Part shown: positions 22,878-30,126 of the stretch, in pieces
Numbering within the stretch: the stretch's first letter is position 1
Layout: each line of letters starts with the position of its first letter
Source: Gemmatimonadota bacterium
GTDB lineage: Bacteria > Gemmatimonadota > Gemmatimonadetes > Longimicrobiales > Longimicrobiaceae
Direction of reading: 5' to 3'
Assembly (NCBI GenBank): GCA_028287185.1
Contig: JAQBQD010000030.1
Location: 1-40,861 of the forward strand
Length of the DNA: 40,861 bases
Notes under the pieces: generated by a model
Told to the model about the DNA's origin: nothing
Database searches by the model: none
What the model saw: the letters and a program-made list of their open reading frames with translations, nothing else
Translations under genes and position numbers: made by a program

Positions 22878-24296
22878 TCAGTCCTGCGTGTTGCGGCTCT
22901 GGCTGCTCCGCGTCTCCGCCGAGGAGCCGGCCTCGCTCGCCCCGCCCGTGGACCCGGGCGACGTGGGCGATGTGCCCGTGGACGAGCTTCCACGCCCCGA
23001 GCCGCCGGAGGCGCCCGAGCCGCGGCCCGCCGGCGAGCTCGTGGACCCCTGGCCGCCGCCGCGGGCCTGCATGGAGCCCATGTCGCCGCGGCCGGGTTCG
23101 GAGATGCGCTCCAGGGTGCTCGCGACGCGGCGCGTGCCCTGCGTGGAGTCGACGTCCATCGCCACGTCGGCCTGGGCCACGATTCCCACCAGGCGGCCAT
23201 CGCGGTCGGTGATGGGCACGCGGCGCACCTGCTCGCGCTCCATCACGCCCAGGATGTCCTGCACCGAGTCGTTCTTGTTGCAGGTCTCCAGCTCGGTGGT
23301 CATGCACTCCATCACCTTCGTGGAGTTCACGTCCTTGCCCTCGGCCACGGCGCGGATGGCGATGTCGCGGTCGGTGATCACGCCGCGCAGGCGGCGCCCC
23401 TGCTCGCTGTCCACCACGGGGATGATGCCCACGTCCATGTCCTTCATCTTGCGCGCGGCGTCCGCCAGCGAGGCGTCGGCCGTGACGCACTCGGGGTTCT
23501 CGGTCATGATGTCGGCCGCGCGCAGCCGGCGCAGCTCGTCGCCCTGACCGCCGCGGTACGACCCGCCGCTGCCGAGGCCCGCGTCGGACGATCCGCCGCT
23601 CCCGTAGCCCGATCCCGACGAGTAGCCGCCGCCGTACGCGCTGGATCCGGGTCCGGTCGATCCATAGCCGGACGTGCCGTAGCCGCCGCCCTGCTCGCGG
23701 CCCAGCCCGCCGTAGTACCCGCCGCCCTGCGCGTACCCGCCGCCCGAGTGGCCGCCGGTGGATGCGCCGTACGAGCCGCCGCCCGCGCGGTAGCCCGTCG
23801 ACCCGCGGTAGCCGCCCTGCCCGCCGTAGGGTCCGCCGCCGTACCCGCCCTGGCCTTCCTGGCCGCCGAACGAGCCGCGGTTCGATCCGCCGCCGTACGA
23901 GGAGCCGTAGGACTCGCCGCCCAGCGAGCCGCGCCCGTACCCGCCGCCGTACGATTCCGAGCCGCCCATCGCCCCGCCGTACGCGCTGCCGCGAGACGAG
24001 CCGCGGGCGCCGAAGTCGCTGTCGTACGCGCCGCCCCCTGTGCCGAAGTCGCTGTAGCCGCCCCGCTGGCCGCCCTCGTAGCCCTCGTACGAGTTGGCGT
24101 AGGGGTCCGCGCCGAACTGCGCGTCCGAGCCCATCCCGCCGTAGGCCCCGTAGCCGTCCGAGCCCATGCCGCCGCCGTACCCGCCCCGGTTGCCGTAGCG
24201 GCCGCCGGAGGGGGCGTCGTCGAAGCCGCCCGTCTCGCGGCCGTAGCCGCCCATTCCCCGCTGGCCGCGGTCGAAGTCACGCCCATAGCGCGCCAT
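22878..24296 (-). CDS. CBS-pair protein with long Gly/Tyr/Ser-rich low-complexity region
   Basis: A 472-residue protein in three parts. Residues 1-250 are a low-complexity region made of GY, GGYG, SYGG and RGG-like units, with about 30 Tyr by hand count and scattered Arg, Asp and Ser. Residues about 260-380 hold two CBS motifs (AADIMTENPECV...GVITDRDIAIRAVAEGK and VMECMTTELETC...RVPITDRDGRLVGIVAQADVA), which usually bind adenosine nucleotides. Residues 400-472 are a second Gly/Ser/Thr-rich tail. There is no signal peptide or membrane segment. The start at 24296 has AAGGAGGGAG 6-8 nt before it. The composition resembles eukaryotic FUS-type prion-like domains, so nucleotide-regulated assembly or condensation is my inference. 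It lies 121 nt after surf1 on the same strand. Confidence 0.9.
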   Translation of the reverse strand: MARYGRDFDRGQRGMGGYGRETGGFDDAPSGGRYGNRGGYGGGMGSDGYGAYGGMGSDAQFGADPYANSYEGYEGGQRGGYSDFGTGGGAYDSDFGARGSSRGSAYGGAMGGSESYGGGYGRGSLGGESYGSSYGGGSNRGSFGGQEGQGGYGGGPYGGQGGYRGSTGYRAGGGSYGASTGGHSGGGYAQGGGYYGGLGREQGGGYGTSGYGSTGPGSSAYGGGYSSGSGYGSGGSSDAGLGSGGSYRGGQGDELRRLRAADIMTENPECVTADASLADAARKMKDMDVGIIPVVDSEQGRRLRGVITDRDIAIRAVAEGKDVNSTKVMECMTTELETCNKNDSVQDILGVMEREQVRRVPITDRDGRLVGIVAQADVAMDVDSTQGTRRVASTLERISEPGRGDMGSMQARGGGQGSTSSPAGRGSGASGGSGRGSSSTGTSPTSPGSTGGASEAGSSAETRSSQSRNTQD

Positions 24297-24417
24297 GCTT
24301 CTCCCTCCTTGCGATGAGTTGACCGTCCGGCGGACGCTCCGCCGCCTCACGCACCCGCGCCGGAAACCCGGCCGGGAGAAGCCGCAACTCGTTGCAAGAC
24401 ACGCGCCTCGCAGGACC

Positions 24418-25170
24418 TCACCGGCCGTCCGGCTCGCGCCTCCGCAGCACCAGCACCAGGTAGCCCACCACCGCGATCACCGCGAAGGAGAACCACTGGA
24501 CGGCGTACGAAAGGTGGGGCCCCTCGTCCAGCTCCGGCAGCGGAACGGGGCGCAATGCGGCCGTCCGGTCGTCCGCCGCCGACGCGGGAAGCTGCTGGAC
24601 GAAGAGGGGGAGCAGGGGCCGCGGCGACCGCGCGCGCAGCGTCGCCAGGTCCAGGTGCCGCAGCGTGGTCACGGGCGTGCCGGCCGAGCGGGAGACGGAC
24701 GGCAGCCCGCGGTCCGCCGACACGGAGATCTCCTGCAGCACGCCGTCCACCTCCACCGCGCCGGCGGGCGGCGGGGTGGGCACGGCCTGCGCGGCGCCGT
24801 CCGGCGCGTAGGTCCAACCGCGGTTCACCAGCACGGCATAGGGCGCTTCCGAGACATCCAGCCGCGTGACGACGTGCACGCCCGGGCGGCCGTCCATCGA
24901 CCGGCTGCGCAGCAGCACCTGGCCCGCGGGGTCGTACGCCCCCCGCACCCGCACCCGGCGGTACCGGTAGGCGGCCGGGTTCTCCGCGATCGCCGCACAG
25001 CGCGCGGAGTCCAGCGGCAGCGCGGGCAGGGCCAGCGCCCGCGTCCAGGCGGCGTTGCGGGCCTGGCGCTGGTGCCGGCGGTCCAGCTGCCAGACGCCCA
25101 GGCGCGCGAAGAGGATGGCCAGGAGCAGGACGGCCACCCCGCCCAGCACGTTTCGGTGGATCGGCTTCAC
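24418..25170 (-). CDS. SURF1-family cytochrome oxidase assembly protein
   Basis: A 250-residue inner-membrane protein with the two end helices of SURF1/Shy1: an N-terminal one (LGGVAVLLLAILFARLGVWQL) and a C-terminal one (YAVQWFSFAVIAVVGYLVLVLRRR). Between them is a periplasmic domain with family features VWQLDRRHQRQARNA, AYRYRRVRVRGAYDP, GVHVVTRLDV, VLVNRGWTY and the terminal GPHLSYAVQWFSFA. It helps assemble heme a into aa3-type cytochrome oxidase. No oxidase subunits are nearby. The start is GTG at 25168-25170 with GGAG 5 nt upstream. The CBS gene follows. Confidence 0.93.
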   Translation of the reverse strand: MKPIHRNVLGGVAVLLLAILFARLGVWQLDRRHQRQARNAAWTRALALPALPLDSARCAAIAENPAAYRYRRVRVRGAYDPAGQVLLRSRSMDGRPGVHVVTRLDVSEAPYAVLVNRGWTYAPDGAAQAVPTPPPAGAVEVDGVLQEISVSADRGLPSVSRSAGTPVTTLRHLDLATLRARSPRPLLPLFVQQLPASAADDRTAALRPVPLPELDEGPHLSYAVQWFSFAVIAVVGYLVLVLRRREPDGR

Positions 25171-25271
25171 GGCGCTCCGGTTCGGTCCCGCAGGACGGAG
25201 TGTCCCGCACGGGCGGAAGGATACCGCGGCGGAGCCCGCCCTTCAACACGGCGGTTCGAGGAGACGCGAGC

Positions 25272-25301
25272 GGGGCACCCGGCCGTGATGCCGGGCGCCC
25301 C
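25272..25301 (-). terminator. Hairpin after the DUF3618 gene
   Basis: GGGGC-A-CCCGGC pairs with GCCGGG-C-GCCCC (11 pairs, one A/C mismatch, 6-nt loop). There is no T-run on the minus side. It lies about 55 nt beyond the leftward gene ending at 25355. Confidence 0.45.
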
Positions 25302-25354
25302 CTTGCGTGGTCCCCCTCCCGGCTCCGCCGAAGCGTGCCGGGCAGTCGGTGCGG

Positions 25355-26215
25355 CTAGCCGCGGAGGGAGCCGGCGCGGTCCTTCGCGTCGCCGGCCTTC
25401 TCCTTCGCCAGGTCCACGCCGTCGTGCACGCGGTCCCGCACGTCGTGGTAGCCGTCCGCCACGCGCTCCAGCACGGGCTCGGCGCGGTCCCTGAGGTCGT
25501 CGAAGACGTCGCCGGCCCGGTCGCGCACCGTGTCGTACGCGTCGTGCCCCGCCTCGGCCACGTCGCCGGCGCCCTCCGCCAGCTTGTGGAACGCCTCGGT
25601 GAGGAAGCCGGCCACGGAGCCCAGCACCGTGTCGCGCAGCCCCGAGGCGGTCGCGGCCAGCGCGCGCAGGCCGCCCTCTTCGTCGTCCCAGTCGCCTCCG
25701 CCGCGGAAGCCGGCAAGCTCCTCCTCCTGCGCCCTCGCCACCTTCTGCAGCCGGCGGGCGCGCCGCTCCCAGGCGCGGGCGCGGGCCTCGGGGTCGCCCT
25801 CCAGCGCCAGGCCGGCGCCCAGCGCCGGCCCGTCGGCGTCCACCCCTTCGCCGCGGTCGTCGGCGTCGCCGCCGCCGGTGGCGTAGCCCAGCACCAGCGC
25901 CACCCCGAACACGGCGCCCATGGCCAGCAGCGGGCGCTCGCGCACGGGCCCCATCACGTCCAGGCGCTCCTGGATCTGCGCCTTCTTGCGCACCAGCGCC
26001 GCCTCGATGCTGTCCAGCGTGCGCGACATGCGGGCGCGGGTGCGGTCGATCTCGCTGCGCGCCACCTCGGGGTCGTCGGCCGTCACCCTGCCGGCCTCGC
26101 CCGCGGAGGCGTGCTCGGGAAGCAGGTGCCCGGCGTCGGTGACCGGCACGGCGCGGCCCGCGGCCATCGCCTCGGCGCGGTTCAGCGTGTCGTCGTTGCT
26201 CAGATTGTCAGCCAT
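25355..26215 (-). CDS. DUF3618-containing protein with long amphipathic tail
   Basis: A 286-residue protein. After a polar N-terminus, residues about 50-85 hold the DUF3618 motif (VARSEIDRTRARMSRTLDSIEAAL). A single hydrophobic helix follows (PLLAMGAVFGVALVLGYATGG, about 95-115). Then come an acidic linker and a C-terminal stretch of amphipathic helices with repeating charged heptads (AGDVAEAGHDAYDTVRDRAG, VFDDLRDRAEPVLERV, VDLAKEKAGDAKDRAG), reminiscent of LEA/YtxH-like stress proteins. DUF3618 proteins are often envelope-stress-associated, but no activity is established. It starts 8 nt after the ferritin-like gene's stop, so the two form an operon, divergent from a LEA14-like lipoprotein. 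Confidence 0.85.
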   Translation of the reverse strand: MADNLSNDDTLNRAEAMAAGRAVPVTDAGHLLPEHASAGEAGRVTADDPEVARSEIDRTRARMSRTLDSIEAALVRKKAQIQERLDVMGPVRERPLLAMGAVFGVALVLGYATGGGDADDRGEGVDADGPALGAGLALEGDPEARARAWERRARRLQKVARAQEEELAGFRGGGDWDDEEGGLRALAATASGLRDTVLGSVAGFLTEAFHKLAEGAGDVAEAGHDAYDTVRDRAGDVFDDLRDRAEPVLERVADGYHDVRDRVHDGVDLAKEKAGDAKDRAGSLRG

Positions 26216-26223
26216 GGGCACCC

Positions 26224-26988
26224 CTAGCGAAGAAGTCGGCCGATCACGAAGCCCGCCACCGCCGCCACCAGCAGCGTCTGCAGGGGGCTTTCCCGCACCT
26301 GGTCCTCGAAGCGCTCCACCAGCTCGCCCGCGCGGTCGCCCGCGTCGCTCACGCGCGCCCCCACGGGCGCCAGCCGTCCGTCGCCCTCGGGATCGAACAT
26401 CCCCGACAGCCGGTTGGCCACCGCGCTCGCGCCGGCCGACACCTTGCCGCCCACGGCCCCCAGCGCGTCGCCCACCTTCTCCCGCGCGGCGGCCAGCGCG
26501 TCCGATCCGTGGCCGCCCATGGCGTCCAGCACGCCGGCCACCCAGGCGTAGTGCCGTTCCTCGTCCAGGGCGTTGCGGTCGATGACGCGCTTGGCCTCGT
26601 GCGGCCAGAGCATGGCCTTGGAGGCGTAGGCGTCGTACTTGGTGCGCACCTGCATCTCGTTGGCGCGCCAGGCCATCAGGATGCCCTTGTCGCCCGCCAG
26701 CGCGCCGATGCTCTGCAGGGCCTCCTTGAAGGGCCCGGTGGCGTGCGGCTCGTTCGTCGGTGTGCCGCCCAGCTCGCGGATCAGCTCGTTCAGGTCGCGC
26801 ACGTGCCGCTCGTGGTCGCGCAGGTACCCCGCGATCTGCGCCGCGGCGTCGCGGTCCTCCAGCTTCTCCATCGCGATCCCGTACGCGCCGATGGCGTCGT
26901 GGTCCAGCTGGAGCAGGTCGTTGAGCCCTTCCAGGACCTCCGAGGTGGCCGGTGCGTGGCCGCCCTGACGTGTGGTGTCCATGTCCAC
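26224..26988 (-). CDS. Ferritin-like (DUF2383/PA2169-type) protein with membrane-anchor tail
   Basis: About 252-254 residues. The first two thirds is a four-helix ferritin-like domain of the DUF2383 type. LNDLLQLDHDAIGAYGIAMEKL has Asp/His/Glu in helix 1, YLRDHERHVRDLNELI in helix 2, and ALDEERHYAWV later, giving an ExxH-like carboxylate-bridge arrangement. After a Gly/Ala-rich linker the last 25 residues (VRESPLQTLLVAAVAGFVIGRLL) form a YqjD/ElaB-like membrane anchor. Two starts are possible: ATG at 26982 or GTG at 26988. The GTG is better placed, 6 nt after GGAGG, so I use it. First gene of an operon with the DUF3618 gene. Metal binding and membrane attachment are inferred. Confidence 0.85.
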   Translation of the reverse strand: MDMDTTRQGGHAPATSEVLEGLNDLLQLDHDAIGAYGIAMEKLEDRDAAAQIAGYLRDHERHVRDLNELIRELGGTPTNEPHATGPFKEALQSIGALAGDKGILMAWRANEMQVRTKYDAYASKAMLWPHEAKRVIDRNALDEERHYAWVAGVLDAMGGHGSDALAAAREKVGDALGAVGGKVSAGASAVANRLSGMFDPEGDGRLAPVGARVSDAGDRAGELVERFEDQVRESPLQTLLVAAVAGFVIGRLLR

Positions 26989-27298
26989 TGGTGCCTCCGT
27001 GGGTGCGTGTTCCCGAAGCTGCTTCGCGGCGGTCCACGCGGGCGGCGGCAGCCCTGCGGGCCGCCGCGGGCGGCGCGTCGCGCCGGCGTCGCGGGCCGGC
27101 GGCACGGCCGGGGTATGCAGTATCCATTCCAGTGCCCGCCGTCTCCCCGCGGCCCCGGAAGGCTCCTGGCACGCGCCGATTCGACCCCGCGCAAGCCGTC
27201 CGGCGCCGGGCTTGCATGGTGCCCGGCAGGGCGGCCCGCTCCTCACGTGGATGGAGGCCGGGCGGCCGGATCGACCCATCCCACCAGGAGCCGGACCC
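26989..27298. other. Divergent intergenic region
   Basis: About 310 bases between the ferritin-like and LEA-like genes. It is dominated by GC-rich dyads (GCCGGC...GCCGGC near 27090). GGGGTATGC on the plus strand near 27111 is the only AT-leaning promoter-like element, and I found no partner -35. Confidence 0.4.
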
Positions 27299-27811
27299 AT
27301 GACCCGAATCGCCCGCGGCGCGCTGCTCGCCGCCACCGCCCTGCTCGCCGGGTGCGCCACCCTGGGCGCCCTGGGCCAGATCGTGCAGCCCCCCACGTTC
27401 ACCGTGGACCGCTCGCAGCAGGCGCAGCTCCGCATCCTGGGCCCCTCGGCGGGGCGCCCCAGCGGCGGCCTTTCGCTGCGCCTGTACGCCCGCGTGCACA
27501 ACCCCAACCCGCTGGGCCTCACGCTCACCACGCTGGCCGGCGCGCTCAGCCTGGAGGGCCAGCAGGCGGCGCAGGTCAGCTTCCCGCTGGGCGTGCCGCT
27601 GGGCGCCAACCAGGAGAACGTGGTGCCGCTGGACATCTCCATCAGCTTCTCGGAGCTGCCGGGCCTGGCCAACGTCGCCCAGAAGGCGCTCACGGGCGCG
27701 CCCCTTCGCTACTCGCTGAACGGCACCTTCGGCGTCGACGCCGGCCCCCTCGGCCGCCCCACGTTCGGCCCGACGACGCTGCTGGAGGGCGACGTCCGCG
27801 CGTTCCGGTAG
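27299..27811 (+). CDS. LEA type 2 (LEA14-like) lipoprotein
   Basis: A 170-residue lipoprotein: signal peptide with lipobox LAGC (Cys19), then a LEA2/WHy-type beta-sandwich domain. Supporting residues are LSLRLYARVHNPNPLGLTLTTL, where the NPNP motif is typical, and FPLGVPLGANQENVVPLDISISF with the alternating hydrophobic pattern. LEA2 proteins in bacteria are linked to desiccation and envelope stress, without a defined enzymatic role. Start at 27299 with AGGAG 8 nt upstream. It diverges from the ferritin-like/DUF3618 operon, giving a plausible stress locus. Followed by a clear terminator. Confidence 0.88.
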   Translation: MTRIARGALLAATALLAGCATLGALGQIVQPPTFTVDRSQQAQLRILGPSAGRPSGGLSLRLYARVHNPNPLGLTLTTLAGALSLEGQQAAQVSFPLGVPLGANQENVVPLDISISFSELPGLANVAQKALTGAPLRYSLNGTFGVDAGPLGRPTFGPTTLLEGDVRAFR

Positions 27812-27878
27812 CCGCGCCTCCTCCGCCGCGCATCCGCGTCGGCGCGCGGTCAGTCGATGGAATGATCGTGGGTGCGAC

Positions 27879-27909
27879 GAAGCCCGGCCTATCCCGACGG
27901 CCGGGCTTC
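27879..27909 (+). terminator. Terminator after the LEA-like gene
   Basis: An 11-bp perfect stem (GAAGCCCGGCC with GGCCGGGCTTC, 9-nt loop), 68 nt past the stop codon. Confidence 0.65.
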
Positions 27910-27980
27910 GCGCGTCGTCCGTTCCGCGCTTCCTTCGTTCGATGCAGCGATCTCCGGGATTCACCGTCCGTGGCAAACGA

Positions 27981-28013
27981 GAGCGCCGGCGGGGCAGGTG
28001 CCCGCCGGCGCTC
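27981..28013 (-). terminator. Terminator after the zinc-ribbon gene
   Basis: A 13-bp perfect stem (GAGCGCCGGCGGG and complement, 7-nt loop). On the minus strand it is followed by TCGTTTGCC. It lies 27 nt beyond the leftward gene. Confidence 0.7.
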
Positions 28014-28039
28014 GGCCGTTCGCGATCGGACAGGGGACG

Positions 28040-28339
28040 CTAGGCGTCGTTGCTGTCGCGGATGGCGCCGGCCAGGATGCCCACCGCGCGGCCGCACGAG
28101 TGGCAGTACAGCGCGGCCGCGTACTCGCCGTCGGGGTCGGTCACCGACGCGAAGCCGTTGGGGTCGATCTCGGGCTCGATGAAGGCGAGCACCTCGATCT
28201 GGCTGGGCCCGCACAGCGGGCACGGGATGTCCGAAGGATCCTTGCGATAGGCCATCAGGAGCTCCAGCGCCTCGGCATCGGAGAACGGGCCCTTGGGCTG
28301 CGGAAGCGCCTCGGCAATCTCGCGGATGATTCGGTTCAT
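28040..28339 (-). CDS. Small zinc-ribbon-like protein
   Basis: A 99-residue soluble protein. Four cysteines form two CxxC pairs (Cys40/Cys43 in DIPCPLCGPS and Cys79/Cys82 in ALYCHSCGRAV), which should bind one zinc ion. The N-terminal 30 residues are helical (MNRIIREIAEALPQ, DAEALELLMAYRKD). I do not recognise a named family, and similar small ribbons may bind nucleic acid or protein. Start at 28339 is supported by GGGAG 9 nt upstream; the longer upstream frame lacks support. Single gene with its own terminator. Confidence 0.75.
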   Translation of the reverse strand: MNRIIREIAEALPQPKGPFSDAEALELLMAYRKDPSDIPCPLCGPSQIEVLAFIEPEIDPNGFASVTDPDGEYAAALYCHSCGRAVGILAGAIRDSNDA

Positions 28340-28888
28340 GGCTCGTTCTCCCTTTATCTGGCCGGGGCGACCTCGCCTTCTCGCCCGCGCCGCGGTGGCC
28401 GTCGAATTCCTTGGTGCCCTGTGACCAAGCAAGGTGCGGGCCAACGCAAGTAGTTGAAAATGCGGCAGTTGCGCGGTGTGATGCCTCCCTACCACAAGCG
28501 GACGGTTTCAATGGGACCACGCGTTCGGTGCTCCGCAGGCGGGTCCTTCAGCCCGGATTCTCCAGGCCCCGCCTGCATCCATCCGCCTCCGCGGGAAACG
28601 TGCGTTGGGGAACGGATGGAGCCTCCGCCCACCGAACCCCGCACGCGAAACTCCTCGCAACACGAATCTCGCATGGGGGCGGTGGAGCGGAGCGCGTGGC
28701 GGAGGAGATCGATCCGAAGCGGGTTCGACTCTCGGCTCGCAGATCCTTTCGGCTCCAAAGACGGAGACCGATCGCTTCCGTGGGCGCCATCCGGAGCCGC
28801 GGCGCAGGCCCCCCGGACGCGGACAGGGCCGGCTCCCGGGGGGGCCGGCCCTGTCCTTTTTCCGGACGCCGTGTGCCTTTTCGGGAAC
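28340..28888. other. 550-base intergenic region
   Basis: No convincing gene on either strand, although short open frames exist. The left part (28430-28480) is AT-leaning and may contain the promoter of the zinc-ribbon gene. The right end holds the strong plus-oriented hairpin at 28821-28860. Confidence 0.5.
28821..28860 (+). terminator. Strong terminator, plus orientation
   Basis: A perfect 13-bp stem (GGACAGGGCCGGC and complement, 10-nt loop) is followed on the plus strand by TTTTT. No plus-strand gene is annotated in the kilobase before it. On the minus strand it lies 33 nt beyond the gene ending at 28889 but lacks T's on that side. Confidence 0.8.
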
Positions 28889-29173
28889 CTACTCGCGCGG
28901 CGGATCGCCCGGCTGATAGGGCAGCTGGTTCATGAACCAGCGCACCACGCCGTCCACCTTGGAGGTGCGCAGCCGGTCGGTGCGCACGGTGACGATGCTG
29001 GCGAACACGTGCCGGTGCACGTCGATCTCCACCGTGCCCTCGCCGCCGCTGTAGGTGGCGCCGTGCGCCGACTCGCCCGTGCGGGCCAGCTCGGCGCGCG
29101 TGGTGAAGACCTCCTCCGCCTTCGCCAGCACCTCGCGCGTGGGAAGCACGGTGCTGCGCTCGTAGTCAGACAT
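28889..29173 (-). CDS. Hypothetical protein, 94 residues
   Basis: I do not recognise the family. It is a soluble alpha/beta-like small protein with an N-terminal helix (LPTREVLAKAEEVFTTRAELARTG), a central beta-rich stretch (GTVEIDVHRHVFASIVTVRTDRL) and a C-terminal helix (DGVVRWFMNQLPYQPG). The start at 29173 follows AAGG 9-10 nt upstream. The composition and helix-strand-helix pattern look like a real protein. It is 56 nt after the DsbA-family gene on the same strand, possibly in one operon. Confidence 0.7.
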   Translation of the reverse strand: MSDYERSTVLPTREVLAKAEEVFTTRAELARTGESAHGATYSGGEGTVEIDVHRHVFASIVTVRTDRLRTSKVDGVVRWFMNQLPYQPGDPPRE

Positions 29174-29229
29174 GCGTTCGCCTTCCGTATCGGTTGAAGG
29201 GCGCGGCACCCGGCGCGCCCGCTTCGCTT

Positions 29230-29802
29230 CTACTCCTCGTCCAGCGCCGCACGCAGCTCGGCGAGCGACCACGCGCCGGTCAGGGTGCGCTCCGCCGCTG
29301 CGGTGCCCAGGACGACCGTGGGCACGCCGCGGATGCCCGCGCTCCGGGCCTCCTCGGCGTCGCGCACCACCTGCTCGGTCATCCGGTCGATGTCCAGCAC
29401 GACCTTCGTCTCCGTGGCATCCAGGCCCAGCTCCTCGGCCAGCCTCACCAGCACGTCGATGCGGCCCACGTCCAGCCCGTCCGCGAAGAACGCATGGTAC
29501 AGCGCCTCCCGCATCTCGCGGCCCAGGCCCTTCTCCGCGGCGAACAGGGCGGCCTCGTGCGCCTTGCGCGTGCGGGGAAGGACGGCGGGCGTCCGGAGGG
29601 CCAGGCCCAGCTCGTCCGCCAGCGGCCGCGCCGCCTCCACGCGCTGTGCAAAGCCGTCGAACGGCAGCGGAGCGGGCGCGGGGTAGAGCTCCAGCGCCCG
29701 GAGCGACGGCGCCACCCGCCCCTCGTCGGCCAGCCGCCGAAGTGCGGCCTCGGTGACGTAGCAGAAGGGGCAGGTGAAGTCGGCGAAGACCAGCGCCGGC
29801 AT
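29230..29802 (-). CDS. DsbA-family (FrnE-like) thiol-disulfide oxidoreductase
   Basis: A 190-residue thioredoxin-fold protein with an inserted helical domain. The N-terminus MPALVFADFTCPFC has the CPFC active site (Cys11/Cys14) at the end of strand 1. The helical insert (about 55-140) includes HEAALFAAEKGLGREMREALYHAFF, and the cis-Pro loop is GIRGVPTVV. FrnE-like members of the family act in the cytoplasm, and no signal peptide is seen here, so it is probably not a periplasmic DsbA. Start at 29802; a longer reading is open upstream but would put 26 unrelated residues before the fold. A short gene follows. Confidence 0.9.
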   Translation of the reverse strand: MPALVFADFTCPFCYVTEAALRRLADEGRVAPSLRALELYPAPAPLPFDGFAQRVEAARPLADELGLALRTPAVLPRTRKAHEAALFAAEKGLGREMREALYHAFFADGLDVGRIDVLVRLAEELGLDATETKVVLDIDRMTEQVVRDAEEARSAGIRGVPTVVLGTAAAERTLTGAWSLAELRAALDEE

Positions 29803-30126
29803 CGGTGTCTCTGGCAGCGGGCCCTCCCGTGTGCGCCTGTCCCTGCGGCGCGCCCAATCTGCGGGGCGCCGCAGGGGCACGCAAGCCCGCGTGGCCGCCG
29901 CGACCCGCGCGCCGGGCGGCTTTCCGCGGCATTCGACGGGACGATCCGGATACGGGACGTTGGCGATCCGCCGGACCGTTCCTCTCCGCCCGCGACGACG
30001 GGGAGACGGCGCTTTCGCTTCCGCAGCCGCCGCGACGTCCGGCTGCCGTGGGCCGCGCTCGCGGCGGACGGATGCACGAAGGGCCGCCCATGGACGGCCC
30101 TTCGCCGTGAGGCGCGGGAGCGGGGG
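29803..30126. other. Intergenic region
   Basis: About 320 bases. It contains the hairpin at 30077-30104 and otherwise nothing I can identify. Confidence 0.4.
30077..30104 (-). terminator. Hairpin after the dipeptidase gene
   Basis: A 10-bp perfect stem (CGAAGGGCCG with CGGCCCTTCG, 8-nt loop), 23 nt beyond the leftward gene ending at 30127. No T-run. Confidence 0.55.

Noticed and set aside
28681..28760. tRNA-like T-loop sequence (GGTTCGACTC near 28722-28731)
   Set aside because: The flanking T-stem pairs only partly, and no acceptor stem, anticodon arm or CCA could be drawn on either strand.
28454..29197. Plus-strand open frame across the intergenic region and two minus genes
   Set aside because: Its translation is Arg/Pro-rich and without order, it overlaps two good genes, and it lacks a ribosome binding site.
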